Shown one piece after another: positions 12,965 to 19,642 of a DNA stretch of 22,194 nucleotides; position 1 is the first letter of the stretch, and each line of letters starts with the position of its first letter. The notes below the pieces were generated by a model, which worked only from the letters and a program-made list of their open reading frames with translations, ran no database searches and was not told the DNA's origin. The stretch comes from a virus. Location of the stretch: positions 1 through 22,194 of IMG/VR virus record IMGVR_UViG_3300027896_000248; one strand, given 5' to 3'. Made by a program: the position numbers and the translations under genes.

Positions 12965-13840
12965 ATGAAACTAGAAAAAGGAGAAAGTCAACAAAAGAAA
13001 CTCTTCGTAGGACTATTCCTGGGCGAAGTAGAAATGGTAAACCCAACAAAAGAACAATTATCTAAGTATCTTGGGTATGAACTCAAAGAAGATGCAAAGG
13101 ATATTGAGTATGTAGGAGAAGATAAGGATGGTAATACCCGTGTGAACCTGTCCTTCTGGGTAAAGGATAAGATGAGCTCTAACAAGTTTAATGTAAGGTT
13201 CAGTATCACTGATAAGAAGATGAAAAGTGAGAAGTCCGGGAAATCACAGTACGTCAATCAACTGGGAATGAGCTCATGGGCTGATGAGAAAAAGAATCTC
13301 CAGCAGTGGTTCACTATGGGGAAGGATAAGGATAAAAACCCAACTATTGACCTGCAGGTAAGGCAAGCTATGCAAGGTGAAGCTGACCTATATGACTTTA
13401 TGAGATGCTGGATATCTAAAGTGAACTGGTTCTCAGCTACTGCAGATGTACTGGTAGACACTAAAAAGCTGTTCAGGGGCAATGTAGATGAGATAAGGAA
13501 TATCCTCACAGCTACAGGAGATGATAATCTTACAGGCCCTGTAGTGTTAGGTGCTACTGTATATATCAAAGATGGAGATGATGGCAAGAAGATGTACCAG
13601 AATGTCACCACTAAGGCATTCCTGCCCGGTAGTAAGATGAGTGCTGTAAGGTTAGCAGTAACCAATGACTCATGGGACAGCGATAAAGCACTAAAAAGGT
13701 TCAAAGATACCCTTCTTGATCCTGAATATGGTGTGAAAGATGCATTCAAACTAACTCTACTGGAAGAGTTCAATGAGAATGATCATCAACAAGCAACTGA
13801 CAGTGTGTTAAAGCACTCTGATTCAGAAATGGATTACTAA
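12965..13840 (+). CDS. Putative single-stranded DNA-binding protein of phage type
   Basis: 291 residues. The pattern MKLEKGE....FVGLFLGEVEMVNPTKEQL, then EYVGEDKDGN..VNLSFWVKD, FNVRFSITDKK and YVNQLGMSSWADEKKN matches a recurrent phage family generally treated as an ssDNA-binding or replication protein. Segments rich in Lys and aromatic residues alternate with beta-like stretches, and the acidic end SDSEMDY resembles the acidic tails with which SSBs recruit partners. The position after the recombination NTPase and before the primase fits. The assignment rests on remembered family resemblance, not on an OB-fold motif I can prove. Codon use is a little richer in GC than its neighbours, as for an abundantly made protein. 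Confidence 0.6.
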   Translation: MKLEKGESQQKKLFVGLFLGEVEMVNPTKEQLSKYLGYELKEDAKDIEYVGEDKDGNTRVNLSFWVKDKMSSNKFNVRFSITDKKMKSEKSGKSQYVNQLGMSSWADEKKNLQQWFTMGKDKDKNPTIDLQVRQAMQGEADLYDFMRCWISKVNWFSATADVLVDTKKLFRGNVDEIRNILTATGDDNLTGPVVLGATVYIKDGDDGKKMYQNVTTKAFLPGSKMSAVRLAVTNDSWDSDKALKRFKDTLLDPEYGVKDAFKLTLLEEFNENDHQQATDSVLKHSDSEMDY

Positions 13841-13861
13841 CCCACAAGGATGACATAGTAG

Positions 13862-13888
13862 CCAGTGAGTTAGTTGAGTTCTCACTGG
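13862..13888 (+). other. Hairpin after the SSB-like gene
   Basis: CCAGTGAG (13862-13869) and CTCACTGG (13881-13888) form a perfect 8-bp stem with an 11-base loop, 22 bases after the SSB-like stop. It has no U-run, so it is more likely an mRNA-stabilising or processing hairpin than an intrinsic terminator. It separates the well-expressed-looking gene from the small genes after it. Confidence 0.45.
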
Positions 13889-13917
13889 TGAACTGTTGTC
13901 TAATAAAACTAAATGAT

Positions 13918-14133
13918 ATGAAATTGATATACCAGATAAATGATAGTGAAGGATTGCCAATGGGATTGATAAAAACAGATGCACCATATAAAGAAGTAGA
14001 TGCAGTATGGTCAGATTTGTATAATGAAGATGAGCCTGATGACAGTAGCTATATGGAGGAATTGGAAAAAGTATTAGATAAGAGATACCCAGGTACAGAA
14101 AGAATGTATATAGAAAGTGAAATAAATCCATAA
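13918..14133 (+). CDS. Small acidic protein, hypothetical
   Basis: 71 residues from ATG 13918; the in-frame GTG at 13888 is part of the hairpin and is less likely. The protein begins MKLIYQINDSEGLPMGLIKT and carries an acidic stretch (LYNEDEPDDSSYMEELEKVL). It ends 2 bases before the next gene. Sixteen bases around the start, AAAACTAAATGATATG, recur at the start of the 14404 gene. No family recognised. Confidence 0.6.
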   Translation: MKLIYQINDSEGLPMGLIKTDAPYKEVDAVWSDLYNEDEPDDSSYMEELEKVLDKRYPGTERMYIESEINP

Positions 14134-14135
14134 TT

Positions 14136-14402
14136 ATGAATGAAGAACTAGATATATGGAATGACTTTGTGGCTGAACATTTTCCGGGATACTACCAAAG
14201 TGATGAAATAGCACATGAAGGTGATCTGTTTAAATTAGTAGAGAAGGAGTATGACCATGAGGATTGTGCATATAACCTGCTAATGAAAAAATATGATGGA
14301 GATATAAATAACCCACAGATAAAGATAGATTGGATGGAACAGTATATAGAGGTGTTAGAAGGAGCTATTGAGGGATACCTGGAGAGTGTTAAAACTAAAT
14401 GA
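14136..14402 (+). CDS. Small acidic helical protein, hypothetical
   Basis: 88 residues, strongly acidic (MNEELDIWNDFVAEHFPGYY, EKEYDHEDCAYNLLMKKYDGD). A C-terminal helix runs WMEQYIEVLEGAIEGYLESV. It starts 2 bases after the upstream stop, in a chain of six small genes leading to the primase. No catalytic motif is visible. Acidic phage proteins of this size may mimic nucleic acid, but nothing specific shows it. Confidence 0.6.
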   Translation: MNEELDIWNDFVAEHFPGYYQSDEIAHEGDLFKLVEKEYDHEDCAYNLLMKKYDGDINNPQIKIDWMEQYIEVLEGAIEGYLESVKTK

Positions 14403-14403
14403 T

Positions 14404-14598
14404 ATGGAATATAAAGAAGGTGATATAGAGATAAAAGTGTGTCCAAAAACCGGTAAAGAGGTACTAATGCAATATGAACCAGGTATAAATGATGTAGTAC
14501 AGGATTGGTTGTGCCTACATGAAGATACATTGGAAAAAGATGCAATAGCTGTGAAGAAGTATAGAGAACTACATAAACTGGAAAACAATGGAATATAA
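14404..14598 (+). CDS. Small protein, hypothetical (64 residues)
   Basis: Start ATG 14404 sits one base after the previous stop; the longer in-frame TTG at 14368 lies wholly inside the upstream gene and is rejected. The protein reads MEYKEGDIEIKVCPKTGKEV, then PGINDVVQDWLCLHEDTLEK and a basic helix. The CPKTGKE turn looks like half a zinc knuckle, but only one other Cys (in WLCLHED) is present. It overlaps the following gene by 11 bases. Confidence 0.6.
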   Translation: MEYKEGDIEIKVCPKTGKEVLMQYEPGINDVVQDWLCLHEDTLEKDAIAVKKYRELHKLENNGI

Positions 14599-14791
14599 AC
14601 TAAAGATGTTCTGGGGAAGTGAGATGACAGATAGTGTAGCAGAGAAAAGTCATGAAGAGAAAAAGGAAATACCGGAAGATGAGTATGAGGTAATAGAGTA
14701 TACATTCAATAGTCTGGATGAAATGAATGCATTCCTATCAGGTGTAGAAGCTATGAATGGTTGGCAAGACTATGACTATATAGAGCTATAA
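14588..14791 (+). CDS. Small phage protein, hypothetical (67 residues)
   Basis: Begins MEYKLKMFWGSEMTDSV inside the end of the upstream gene. The second half, EVIEYTFNSLDEMNAFLSGV followed by EAMNGWQDYDYIEL, is a pattern (YxFxSxxExxAFLxGxxAMxGWxDY) common in small phage proteins, probably a beta-alpha-beta unit. No known function. The middle is a charged linker (EKSHEEKKEIPEDE). Confidence 0.65.
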   Translation: MEYKLKMFWGSEMTDSVAEKSHEEKKEIPEDEYEVIEYTFNSLDEMNAFLSGVEAMNGWQDYDYIEL

Positions 14792-14805
14792 CAAGATAAA
14801 TAAAG

Positions 14806-15105
14806 ATGAATAATATGACAATAGAGATAGATATGGAGAGTCTGGCAGGGCAACTTGCCAGAGAGAAGTTTGAACAAATGACAGCAGGTATACCTAATAA
14901 AGTCCTGCATAAGACAGAGTTGATAGAGAAGTTAGATAGGTTACTGGTGATAGAAGATCTACATGATACATATGCACACTTATTCTGGCATATATATGAT
15001 GACTATACACGAATGATAAAGGAACATAGTAAAAAATGGAGTCCACATGAATCTGGTAAAGGAGGAGAAGATAGACCACAAGTTCATACTCTTCAGGATA
15101 AGTGA
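14806..15105 (+). CDS. Small helical protein overlapping primase, hypothetical
   Basis: 99 residues from ATG 14806 (ATG 14815 is also in frame). The segment ESLAGQLAREKFEQMTAGIP is followed by helices rich in Leu and aromatic residues (LFWHIYDDYTRMIKEHSKKW) and a disordered Gly/Pro tail. Its last 59 bases overlap the primase in another frame, so the tail may be less constrained. No family recognised. Confidence 0.6.
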   Translation: MNNMTIEIDMESLAGQLAREKFEQMTAGIPNKVLHKTELIEKLDRLLVIEDLHDTYAHLFWHIYDDYTRMIKEHSKKWSPHESGKGGEDRPQVHTLQDK

Positions 15106-16027
15106 ATATGATATTTACCGATGGGAGTTAGGAGAGTTCACTGTAGGTAAGCCATTCTGTAATCCTCTCCGGAAGGACAAAACACCTAGCTTCACTGTAT
15201 TCTTAGGACAGGATGGTAAATTACACCATAAGGACTTTGCTGATGAGAGGTATAAAGGAGACTGCTTTGATATAGTCCAACAGAAGTATGGCATAACCTT
15301 AGTACAAGCCTTTAACAAGATAGCCAAGGACTTTATGCTGGTAGGGGGTGCACCTGATGCATACAAAGCAATAACTGACCAGTATATAAAGCCGGTAATA
15401 AGCACAAAGAAACACTCTCTTATCCAGGTAACCACTAAGGCATTCACCAAAGCAGACCTCAGCTACTGGAATGACTACCTAATAGATAAGGAAGATCTAA
15501 AGAAAGAACAGATATACTCAGTCAAAAGTCTCTTCCTGAACAGGCAGAAGTATCCTATAGACAAAGATGAATTAGTATTTGCATACTACTATGATGATGG
15601 GTTCAAGATATACATGCCTCATAGAGAAAAGGGAGAGAAATGGCTCTCTAACATAAGCACATCCAAAGTAGAGAATATAGAAGCTCTCCGGGATAATGAT
15701 AGGATAATAATCACTAAGGCTAAGAAGGACAAAATTTGTCTGAGTAAAATAATATCTGGTGTGGTCAATGTGCAGAATGAGAGTAGGTCATGCTTTACAT
15801 CTGAGTTCATAGAACAACTAAAAGGAAAGAAGGTATATGTACAGTATGACTCTGATGTAGCCGGTAAGAAGAACTCTATGGTACTAACAAAGGAGCTAGG
15901 TTACTTGCACCTTAATGTTCCAGACCATCTCCTGGAGGAGGACATAAAGGACTTCTCGGACTGGATAAAAGCAAGAGGTAATACAAAAGAAGTAGAAGCA
16001 TTCCTAAAACAAAAAAATATCATATAA
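15047..16027 (+). CDS. DnaG-type primase with derived TOPRIM domain
   Basis: 326 residues. Primases make RNA primers for the replication fork. The N-terminal region (about 25-80) resembles the CHC2 domain in order (FCNPLRKDKTPSF, then HHKDFADERYKGDCFDIVQQ) but has lost most zinc ligands. The TOPRIM core is at about 215-295: DRIIITKAKKDKICL (219-231) stands where the catalytic Glu usually is, and YDSDVAG (267-273) carries the paired Asp D268 and D270. DFSDW is a further acidic site. Replacement of the Glu motif by a KxxKD form is seen in other phage primases as I recall, so it may still work. It overlaps the previous gene by 59 bases. Confidence 0.8.
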   Translation: MNLVKEEKIDHKFILFRISEYDIYRWELGEFTVGKPFCNPLRKDKTPSFTVFLGQDGKLHHKDFADERYKGDCFDIVQQKYGITLVQAFNKIAKDFMLVGGAPDAYKAITDQYIKPVISTKKHSLIQVTTKAFTKADLSYWNDYLIDKEDLKKEQIYSVKSLFLNRQKYPIDKDELVFAYYYDDGFKIYMPHREKGEKWLSNISTSKVENIEALRDNDRIIITKAKKDKICLSKIISGVVNVQNESRSCFTSEFIEQLKGKKVYVQYDSDVAGKKNSMVLTKELGYLHLNVPDHLLEEDIKDFSDWIKARGNTKEVEAFLKQKNII

Positions 16028-16028
16028 A

Positions 16029-16211
16029 ATGGAACAAATAAAAAGTTACATACTGGGCTATAATAGGTATGAGGGTAAAGTAGTAAGTTACTCAACGGTA
16101 GAACATGCAAAACTATCAGGTACATGGTGGAGGGTAATGGAAGCCTCTGACATTAAGACTGCTAAAGAAGACTTCCTGGAGATGTATAATGAAGTACATG
16201 AAATAGAATAA
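16029..16211 (+). CDS. Small protein, hypothetical (60 residues), paired with 16386-16571
   Basis: Starts one base after the primase stop. It reads MEQIKSYILGYNRYEGKVVS, then YSTVEHAKLSGTWWRVMEAS and a helical end. It resembles the 61-residue protein at 16386 in layout: a strand, a VSVHDAQ/YSTVEHAKL segment, a TGW or GTWWRV strand, then a helix with A(R)AK. The two may be diverged duplicates. No function known. Confidence 0.6.
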   Translation: MEQIKSYILGYNRYEGKVVSYSTVEHAKLSGTWWRVMEASDIKTAKEDFLEMYNEVHEIE

Positions 16212-16212
16212 T

Positions 16213-16386
16213 ATGAGATATCTAATAGAAGTAGAAGTGAATGAAGATAAACTTAGAAGATATAAGGATATTGATACTGATGATGAGTGTGAGTATGAAC
16301 AAAGTATAGAGTCCCTTATTGAACAAGAGATAGGATGGGTAGAAGAATCGGGAATTTACTTTAGAGCATTAAAAAAGATAGAATAA
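16213..16386 (+). CDS. Small acidic protein, hypothetical (57 residues)
   Basis: ATG 16213 to TAA 16384-16386; it starts one base after the previous stop and overlaps the next start (TAATG). It reads MRYLIEVEVNEDKLRRYKDI, an acidic middle (DTDDECEYEQSIESLIEQEI), and GWVEESGIYFRALKKIE. The strand-helix-strand look and the final IYFRALKKIE suggest a small alpha/beta fold. No family recognised. Confidence 0.6.
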   Translation: MRYLIEVEVNEDKLRRYKDIDTDDECEYEQSIESLIEQEIGWVEESGIYFRALKKIE

Positions 16387-16571
16387 TGAAAATGGAAAAA
16401 TGGATAGTAGGTACCAAGAAAGGTAGTAGTAAGGTAGAGATATATGTAAGTGTACATGATGCACAGATAGAGGCCACAACAGGCTGGAGTGAGGTAATAG
16501 CGGTAAACAAGGAAAGTGCAAGAGCTAAGTATAGAGACTTGGTAAAGAAGTTAAAATCTAAGGAGGTGTAA
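16386..16571 (+). CDS. Small protein, hypothetical (61 residues), possible duplicate of 16029-16211
   Basis: Start ATG 16386 overlaps the upstream stop. It reads MKMEKWIVGTKKGSSKVEIY, then VSVHDAQIEATTGWSEVIAV and a basic helix (NKESARAKYRDLVKKLKSK). The layout strand - small polar helix - TGW/WSEV strand - AxAKxR helix matches the 16029 gene product. No activity can be given. Confidence 0.6.
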   Translation: MKMEKWIVGTKKGSSKVEIYVSVHDAQIEATTGWSEVIAVNKESARAKYRDLVKKLKSKEV

Positions 16572-16572
16572 G

Positions 16573-16683
16573 ATGATAGAAGAAATAGAAGAGTTCAGCA
16601 AAGAAATGCAAATATCTATAACAGTCTGTAGAAATGCAAAATACAGAGAGAAATTAATCCAAAAAAGATATAAAATTAAATAA
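16573..16683 (+). CDS. Very short ORF, possible peptide (36 residues)
   Basis: ATG 16573 comes one base after the previous stop and is preceded by AAGGAGGTGTAAG, the clearest Shine-Dalgarno-like sequence in the window, though such sites matter little in Bacteroidota. The product has an acidic start (MIEEIEEFSKEM) and basic end (YREKLIQKRYKIK). It stops one base before the DUF932 gene. Its tight fit between genes supports it; its size makes it uncertain. Confidence 0.45.
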   Translation: MIEEIEEFSKEMQISITVCRNAKYREKLIQKRYKIK

Positions 16684-16684
16684 G

Positions 16685-17566
16685 ATGACAATAGAACAGA
16701 AAATATTCGATGTATTGTATGATAGTAAACTCGCATGGTCTGCTGTAAAAGAGCCACTATTCAGTAAAGATCAAGAACCTACAAGTGCATATGGAATATT
16801 CCGAAGTGATAGTAGAGAAAATATAGGAGTAGTAGGTAGTAAATATCAGCCACTGCAAAATCAACAGCTAGTACAGGAGTTCATAGAAAGTACCAAGGAA
16901 TTTGGACTAACAGAACTGGAAGGTAGTAGTGTAAATGGTGGTAAGAAGGTAGTGATAAAGGCCAAGGTAGGTAGTATACAGATAGGTAAGGACCTGGTGC
17001 ATAGGTATATAACAGTAAGTAACACTCATGATGGTAGTAGTCAGGTAAAGTTAGGGATATTCAATAGGGTATTAGTGTGCAGCAATGGAATGATGAGAGA
17101 GGTAACCAGCCATGAATTGGCAAAGGTAAAACATACAACCAATGCAGGTGAGAAAATGAACTGGTATATAAGGAATATACCGGTAGTGCTGAAGATGGAA
17201 GAGGAAATGATGAGGAACTACCAGATGCTATCAGAAGTAAAAGTAAACAGTAAGCATATACAGACACTGATAGATAACATATATGGTGTAGATAGTACAT
17301 TGCCGGTAGATGAAATAAGTACCCGGAAGCAGAATCAGGTAAAGGAATTTGACAAAGTACTAACAACCAATGGGTTAAATGTACATGGAGATACCTTATG
17401 GGGAGCATTACAGGCAATGACATATATCCAGAGTCATACACCTACAGGAATAGTATCAGAGAAGTACATGACAGGGGCATCATATGAAAAATCCAACATG
17501 ACATATGAACTATTAATGTCAATGATAGGCAATCCAATATATGATGAAGTAGAAGTAATAGCATAA
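16685..17566 (+). CDS. DUF932 (phage/plasmid-like) protein
   Basis: 293 residues. The order of blocks fits DUF932: GVVGSKYQPLQNQQLVQEF near residue 48, a central beta domain, VSNTHDGSSQVKLGIFNRVL, VCSNGMMREVTSHELAKVKH (the CxNG..... block typical of the family), and a C-terminal helical part with THGDTLWGALQAMTYI-like sequence. The family is widespread in phages and plasmids and has no settled biochemical role, though it often lies with replication and recombination genes, as here. The start follows the short ORF by 1 base. Length is near the family norm. Confidence 0.8.
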   Translation: MTIEQKIFDVLYDSKLAWSAVKEPLFSKDQEPTSAYGIFRSDSRENIGVVGSKYQPLQNQQLVQEFIESTKEFGLTELEGSSVNGGKKVVIKAKVGSIQIGKDLVHRYITVSNTHDGSSQVKLGIFNRVLVCSNGMMREVTSHELAKVKHTTNAGEKMNWYIRNIPVVLKMEEEMMRNYQMLSEVKVNSKHIQTLIDNIYGVDSTLPVDEISTRKQNQVKEFDKVLTTNGLNVHGDTLWGALQAMTYIQSHTPTGIVSEKYMTGASYEKSNMTYELLMSMIGNPIYDEVEVIA

Positions 17567-17594
17567 ATTAACCAAAGCACCCAAAATAACCAAA

Positions 17595-17629
17595 ATAGAG
17601 GAGATAGCTCAATGGGTTGTTTCCTCTAT
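17595..17629 (+). other. Hairpin with tRNA-like words in the gap after DUF932
   Basis: ATAGAGGA (17595-17602) pairs perfectly with TCCTCTAT (17622-17629). The loop contains GATAGCTCAATGGGTT, which looks like the D arm of a tRNA, but no anticodon or T arm follows. It might be a tRNA relic or a transcript hairpin. The gap 17567-17662 holds nothing else clear. Confidence 0.35.
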
Positions 17630-17662
17630 AAGGTTAGGGTGTGTATATAAAAGATAGATGAT

Positions 17663-17989
17663 ATGGAAAAAGAAAAAAGGTTAAAAGGTAATGAAATAAT
17701 AGCCAGATATGCAGGTAAGAGTTTCCCATCAAGTCATATAAGCGATTATAGGAATGAATTACCAGAGAATATGAATAGAAGGTACTTAAAATATCATAGG
17801 TTATGGGATGAATTAGTACCAGTAGTGAAAAAACTAAAATTGGATCTATGGTTAGCGAATACAAATCCAACAGAAAAAGCAAATAGAAGACTACTGAAAG
17901 CATGGAATGAAATGGAAATAGTATCAATATGGGAAGAAGTAGTAAAAGGAATACAAGTATTGCAACTAACCAATAAAACAGAGGAGTAG
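17663..17989 (+). CDS. Helical phage protein, hypothetical (108 residues)
   Basis: Starts at ATG 17663 after the hairpin gap. The N-terminus KGNEIIARYAGKSFPSSHIS is followed by a region rich in Trp and Lys (YHRLWDELVPVVKKLKLDLW, NRRLLKAWNEMEIVSIWEEV). It looks like a compact four-helix protein. It ends 6 bases before the UDG-family gene, so they are probably co-transcribed. No motif recognised. Confidence 0.6.
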   Translation: MEKEKRLKGNEIIARYAGKSFPSSHISDYRNELPENMNRRYLKYHRLWDELVPVVKKLKLDLWLANTNPTEKANRRLLKAWNEMEIVSIWEEVVKGIQVLQLTNKTEE

Positions 17990-17995
17990 AAGTAT

Positions 17996-18736
17996 ATGGA
18001 ATATGAAAAAGTTCGTGGGAAATTTGGTCTATGGGATAAATACTTTAAGGAGTTCATAGAATCTGATAAGTTCGATGAGATATTCAGGACACTAAAGACA
18101 AGGAATAAACCAACTGCTCCATTATCTAAAGATGTATTCAGGGCATTTGAAATAACAGATCCTGATAAGTTATGTTGTATCATAGTAGGTATCAGTCCTT
18201 ATCATACATTCATAGATAAAGCTCCTGTAGCAGATGGGTTAGCTCTGTCCTGTAGCCACACATGGAAGAAGAAGGGACTCCAGCCAAGTCTGGAAATGGT
18301 ATATGACGAACTACAAAGGACATACCAGGAAGATGATATGACAAGAGATGGTGACCTTAGCTATCTGGCAGAACAAGGAGTGTTATTGTATAATGTAGGG
18401 TTGACAGTCCAGGAGGGTAAAGCATGTTCAGATAATGAACTATGGAGTGAGTTCAATAAGTACTTCTGGACAGAGGTGATGAACAAGTACTTTAGAGGCA
18501 TACCTATCATATTCATGGGTACTCAGGCACATAAGTCCATTAACTATCTCACACCAATGTTGCACTATCCTATACAAATATCTCATCCTGCATCTGCAGC
18601 ATATAAGGGAGATAAATGGCACTCAGATGGTGCATTCTTAAAGATAGATAATGTACTAAGGCAGAACTACAAAACAAAAATAAACTGGTACAAGCTCCCG
18701 GAGAAGGCAGATAGTAAACCACCTTGGGAAGAATAA
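17996..18736 (+). CDS. Uracil-DNA-glycosylase family protein with altered catalytic motif
   Basis: 246 residues. UDG removes uracil from DNA. The family 1 order is clear: G65-I66-S67-P68-Y69-H70 at the water-activating loop (canonical GQDPYH), APVADGLALS (uracil pocket), GVLLYNVGLTVQEG (the LLN...LTV strand) and SHPASAAY at H197-P198 (the HPS leucine loop). The catalytic Asp of GQDPYH is Ser here, so normal activity is doubtful, yet all other blocks are conserved. This may be a phage subfamily using another residue, an enzyme for a modified base, or a UDG-fold DNA-binding protein. It lies downstream of the replication genes. Confidence 0.8.
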   Translation: MEYEKVRGKFGLWDKYFKEFIESDKFDEIFRTLKTRNKPTAPLSKDVFRAFEITDPDKLCCIIVGISPYHTFIDKAPVADGLALSCSHTWKKKGLQPSLEMVYDELQRTYQEDDMTRDGDLSYLAEQGVLLYNVGLTVQEGKACSDNELWSEFNKYFWTEVMNKYFRGIPIIFMGTQAHKSINYLTPMLHYPIQISHPASAAYKGDKWHSDGAFLKIDNVLRQNYKTKINWYKLPEKADSKPPWEE

Positions 18737-18747
18737 AAACTAACAGT

Positions 18748-18963
18748 ATGACACAGATAAAGATAGAGAAAAAGCCATACTCAACAACAGAGTATACAGC
18801 AGGTGAGTATACAGATAAAAATGGTATACCTCACTCATTCATCATTGTAGTATCAACTAATGATAATACAATGGACAGGTTCCACATACAATGGGATGGA
18901 GATGCTCCACATAAATGGGAGAATGTTGAAGAAAAGATAAAAAAGCAATTCTATGATAAATAA
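18748..18963 (+). CDS. Small protein, hypothetical (71 residues)
   Basis: Start ATG 18748 follows the UDG-family stop by 11 bases; the TTG at 18724 in the same frame lies inside that gene and is rejected. It reads MTQIKIEKKPYSTTEYTAGE, then NGIPHSFIIVVSTNDNTMDR, FHIQWDGDAPHKWENVEEKI. This is probably a small beta-sheet plus terminal helix. It overlaps the next very short ORF by 11 bases. Function unknown. Confidence 0.6.
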   Translation: MTQIKIEKKPYSTTEYTAGEYTDKNGIPHSFIIVVSTNDNTMDRFHIQWDGDAPHKWENVEEKIKKQFYDK

Positions 18964-19087
18964 CCATCTTCCGGAAGCAGAAATAGATAAGCTGATATTA
19001 GAAGAACCTTATATAATAATAAGGGAATATATAGCACTAATAAATGAGATAGAAGCAATTAAAACAACAAACAATGAGCCAGAATAA
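18953..19087 (+). CDS. Very short ORF (44 residues), hypothetical
   Basis: ATG 18953 to TAA 19085-19087, overlapping the genes on both sides (11 and 14 bases). It begins MINNHLPEAEIDKLILEEPY and continues with IIIREYIALINEIEAIK, an amphipathic helix pair. Small overlapping frames like this are common in phages. Its coupling to both neighbours supports it, but it could also be non-coding spacer. Confidence 0.45.
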   Translation: MINNHLPEAEIDKLILEEPYIIIREYIALINEIEAIKTTNNEPE

Positions 19088-19436
19088 TAACAAAATAGCA
19101 GTTCAGGGATGGACAATAATGACAGAGTGCCTGGGAGGTGATGAACTATCCTGGAGTGTAGAAGATGGTGATAATGTAATGCCGGAGATATATGATGATG
19201 AAGTACAGGCATGGCAAGCAATAGCACAACATCAGATAGATATAATGCGGCAGTTTATAGATGATGTAGAACAAGGTAATGATGCAGATCCAGAAATGGT
19301 AGATTGGGCACCTACAGTATATCCTGCAAAGATAGTACTATATGAAGATGGTGAATTAATAGTATATCATGGAGAAGATGATGCTCCACAGCCGGTAATA
19401 GAGACCACATTAAGTGAATGGAGAGAAAATCGCTAG
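19074..19436 (+). CDS. Acidic phage protein, hypothetical (120 residues)
   Basis: 120 residues with many Asp and Glu. GWTIMTECLGGDELSWSVED is followed by DDEVQAWQAIAQHQIDIMRQ, a helix, then a strand pair PAKIVLYEDGELIVYHGEDD and a tail ETTLSEWRENR. The Trp-anchored middle resembles small phage proteins with an alpha/beta fold. It follows the very short ORF with a 14-base overlap. No known role. Confidence 0.65.
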   Translation: MSQNNNKIAVQGWTIMTECLGGDELSWSVEDGDNVMPEIYDDEVQAWQAIAQHQIDIMRQFIDDVEQGNDADPEMVDWAPTVYPAKIVLYEDGELIVYHGEDDAPQPVIETTLSEWRENR

Positions 19437-19438
19437 AT

Positions 19439-19642
19439 ATGACAAACTTAGAGAAAGAGATACTAGAGATAATAAACTACGAGGATATAAGCAACTACCT
19501 GAAAGCTAAGAGTATAAAGTCATTGATAAAGCAGGTAATGGGTGAGATGGTAGATGAAATTGAAGGTCAGGAATTTAGTGAGGGTAATTGGACAGAGGAT
19601 ATGCACGAATGGGTAGATAACTATATAAAAGAATTGAAATGA
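19439..19642 (+). CDS. Small acidic helical protein, hypothetical
   Basis: 67 residues from ATG 19439, two bases after the previous stop. A longer frame from ATG 19418 lies inside the upstream gene and is less likely. It reads MTNLEKEILEIINYEDISNY, LKAKSIKSLIKQVMGEMVDE, and an acidic, Trp-containing end (GNWTEDMHEWVDNYIKELK). It overlaps the next start (ATGA). No family recognised. Confidence 0.6.
   Translation: MTNLEKEILEIINYEDISNYLKAKSIKSLIKQVMGEMVDEIEGQEFSEGNWTEDMHEWVDNYIKELK

Noticed and set aside
12606-13049. Minus-strand frame of 147 codons.
   Set aside because: It covers the group I intron core, exon 2 and the start of the SSB-like gene; the product is a low-complexity hydrophobic sequence typical of antisense reading.
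13258-13773. Minus-strand frame of 171 codons.
   Set aside because: It lies fully inside the SSB-like gene; the + strand product matches a phage family pattern.
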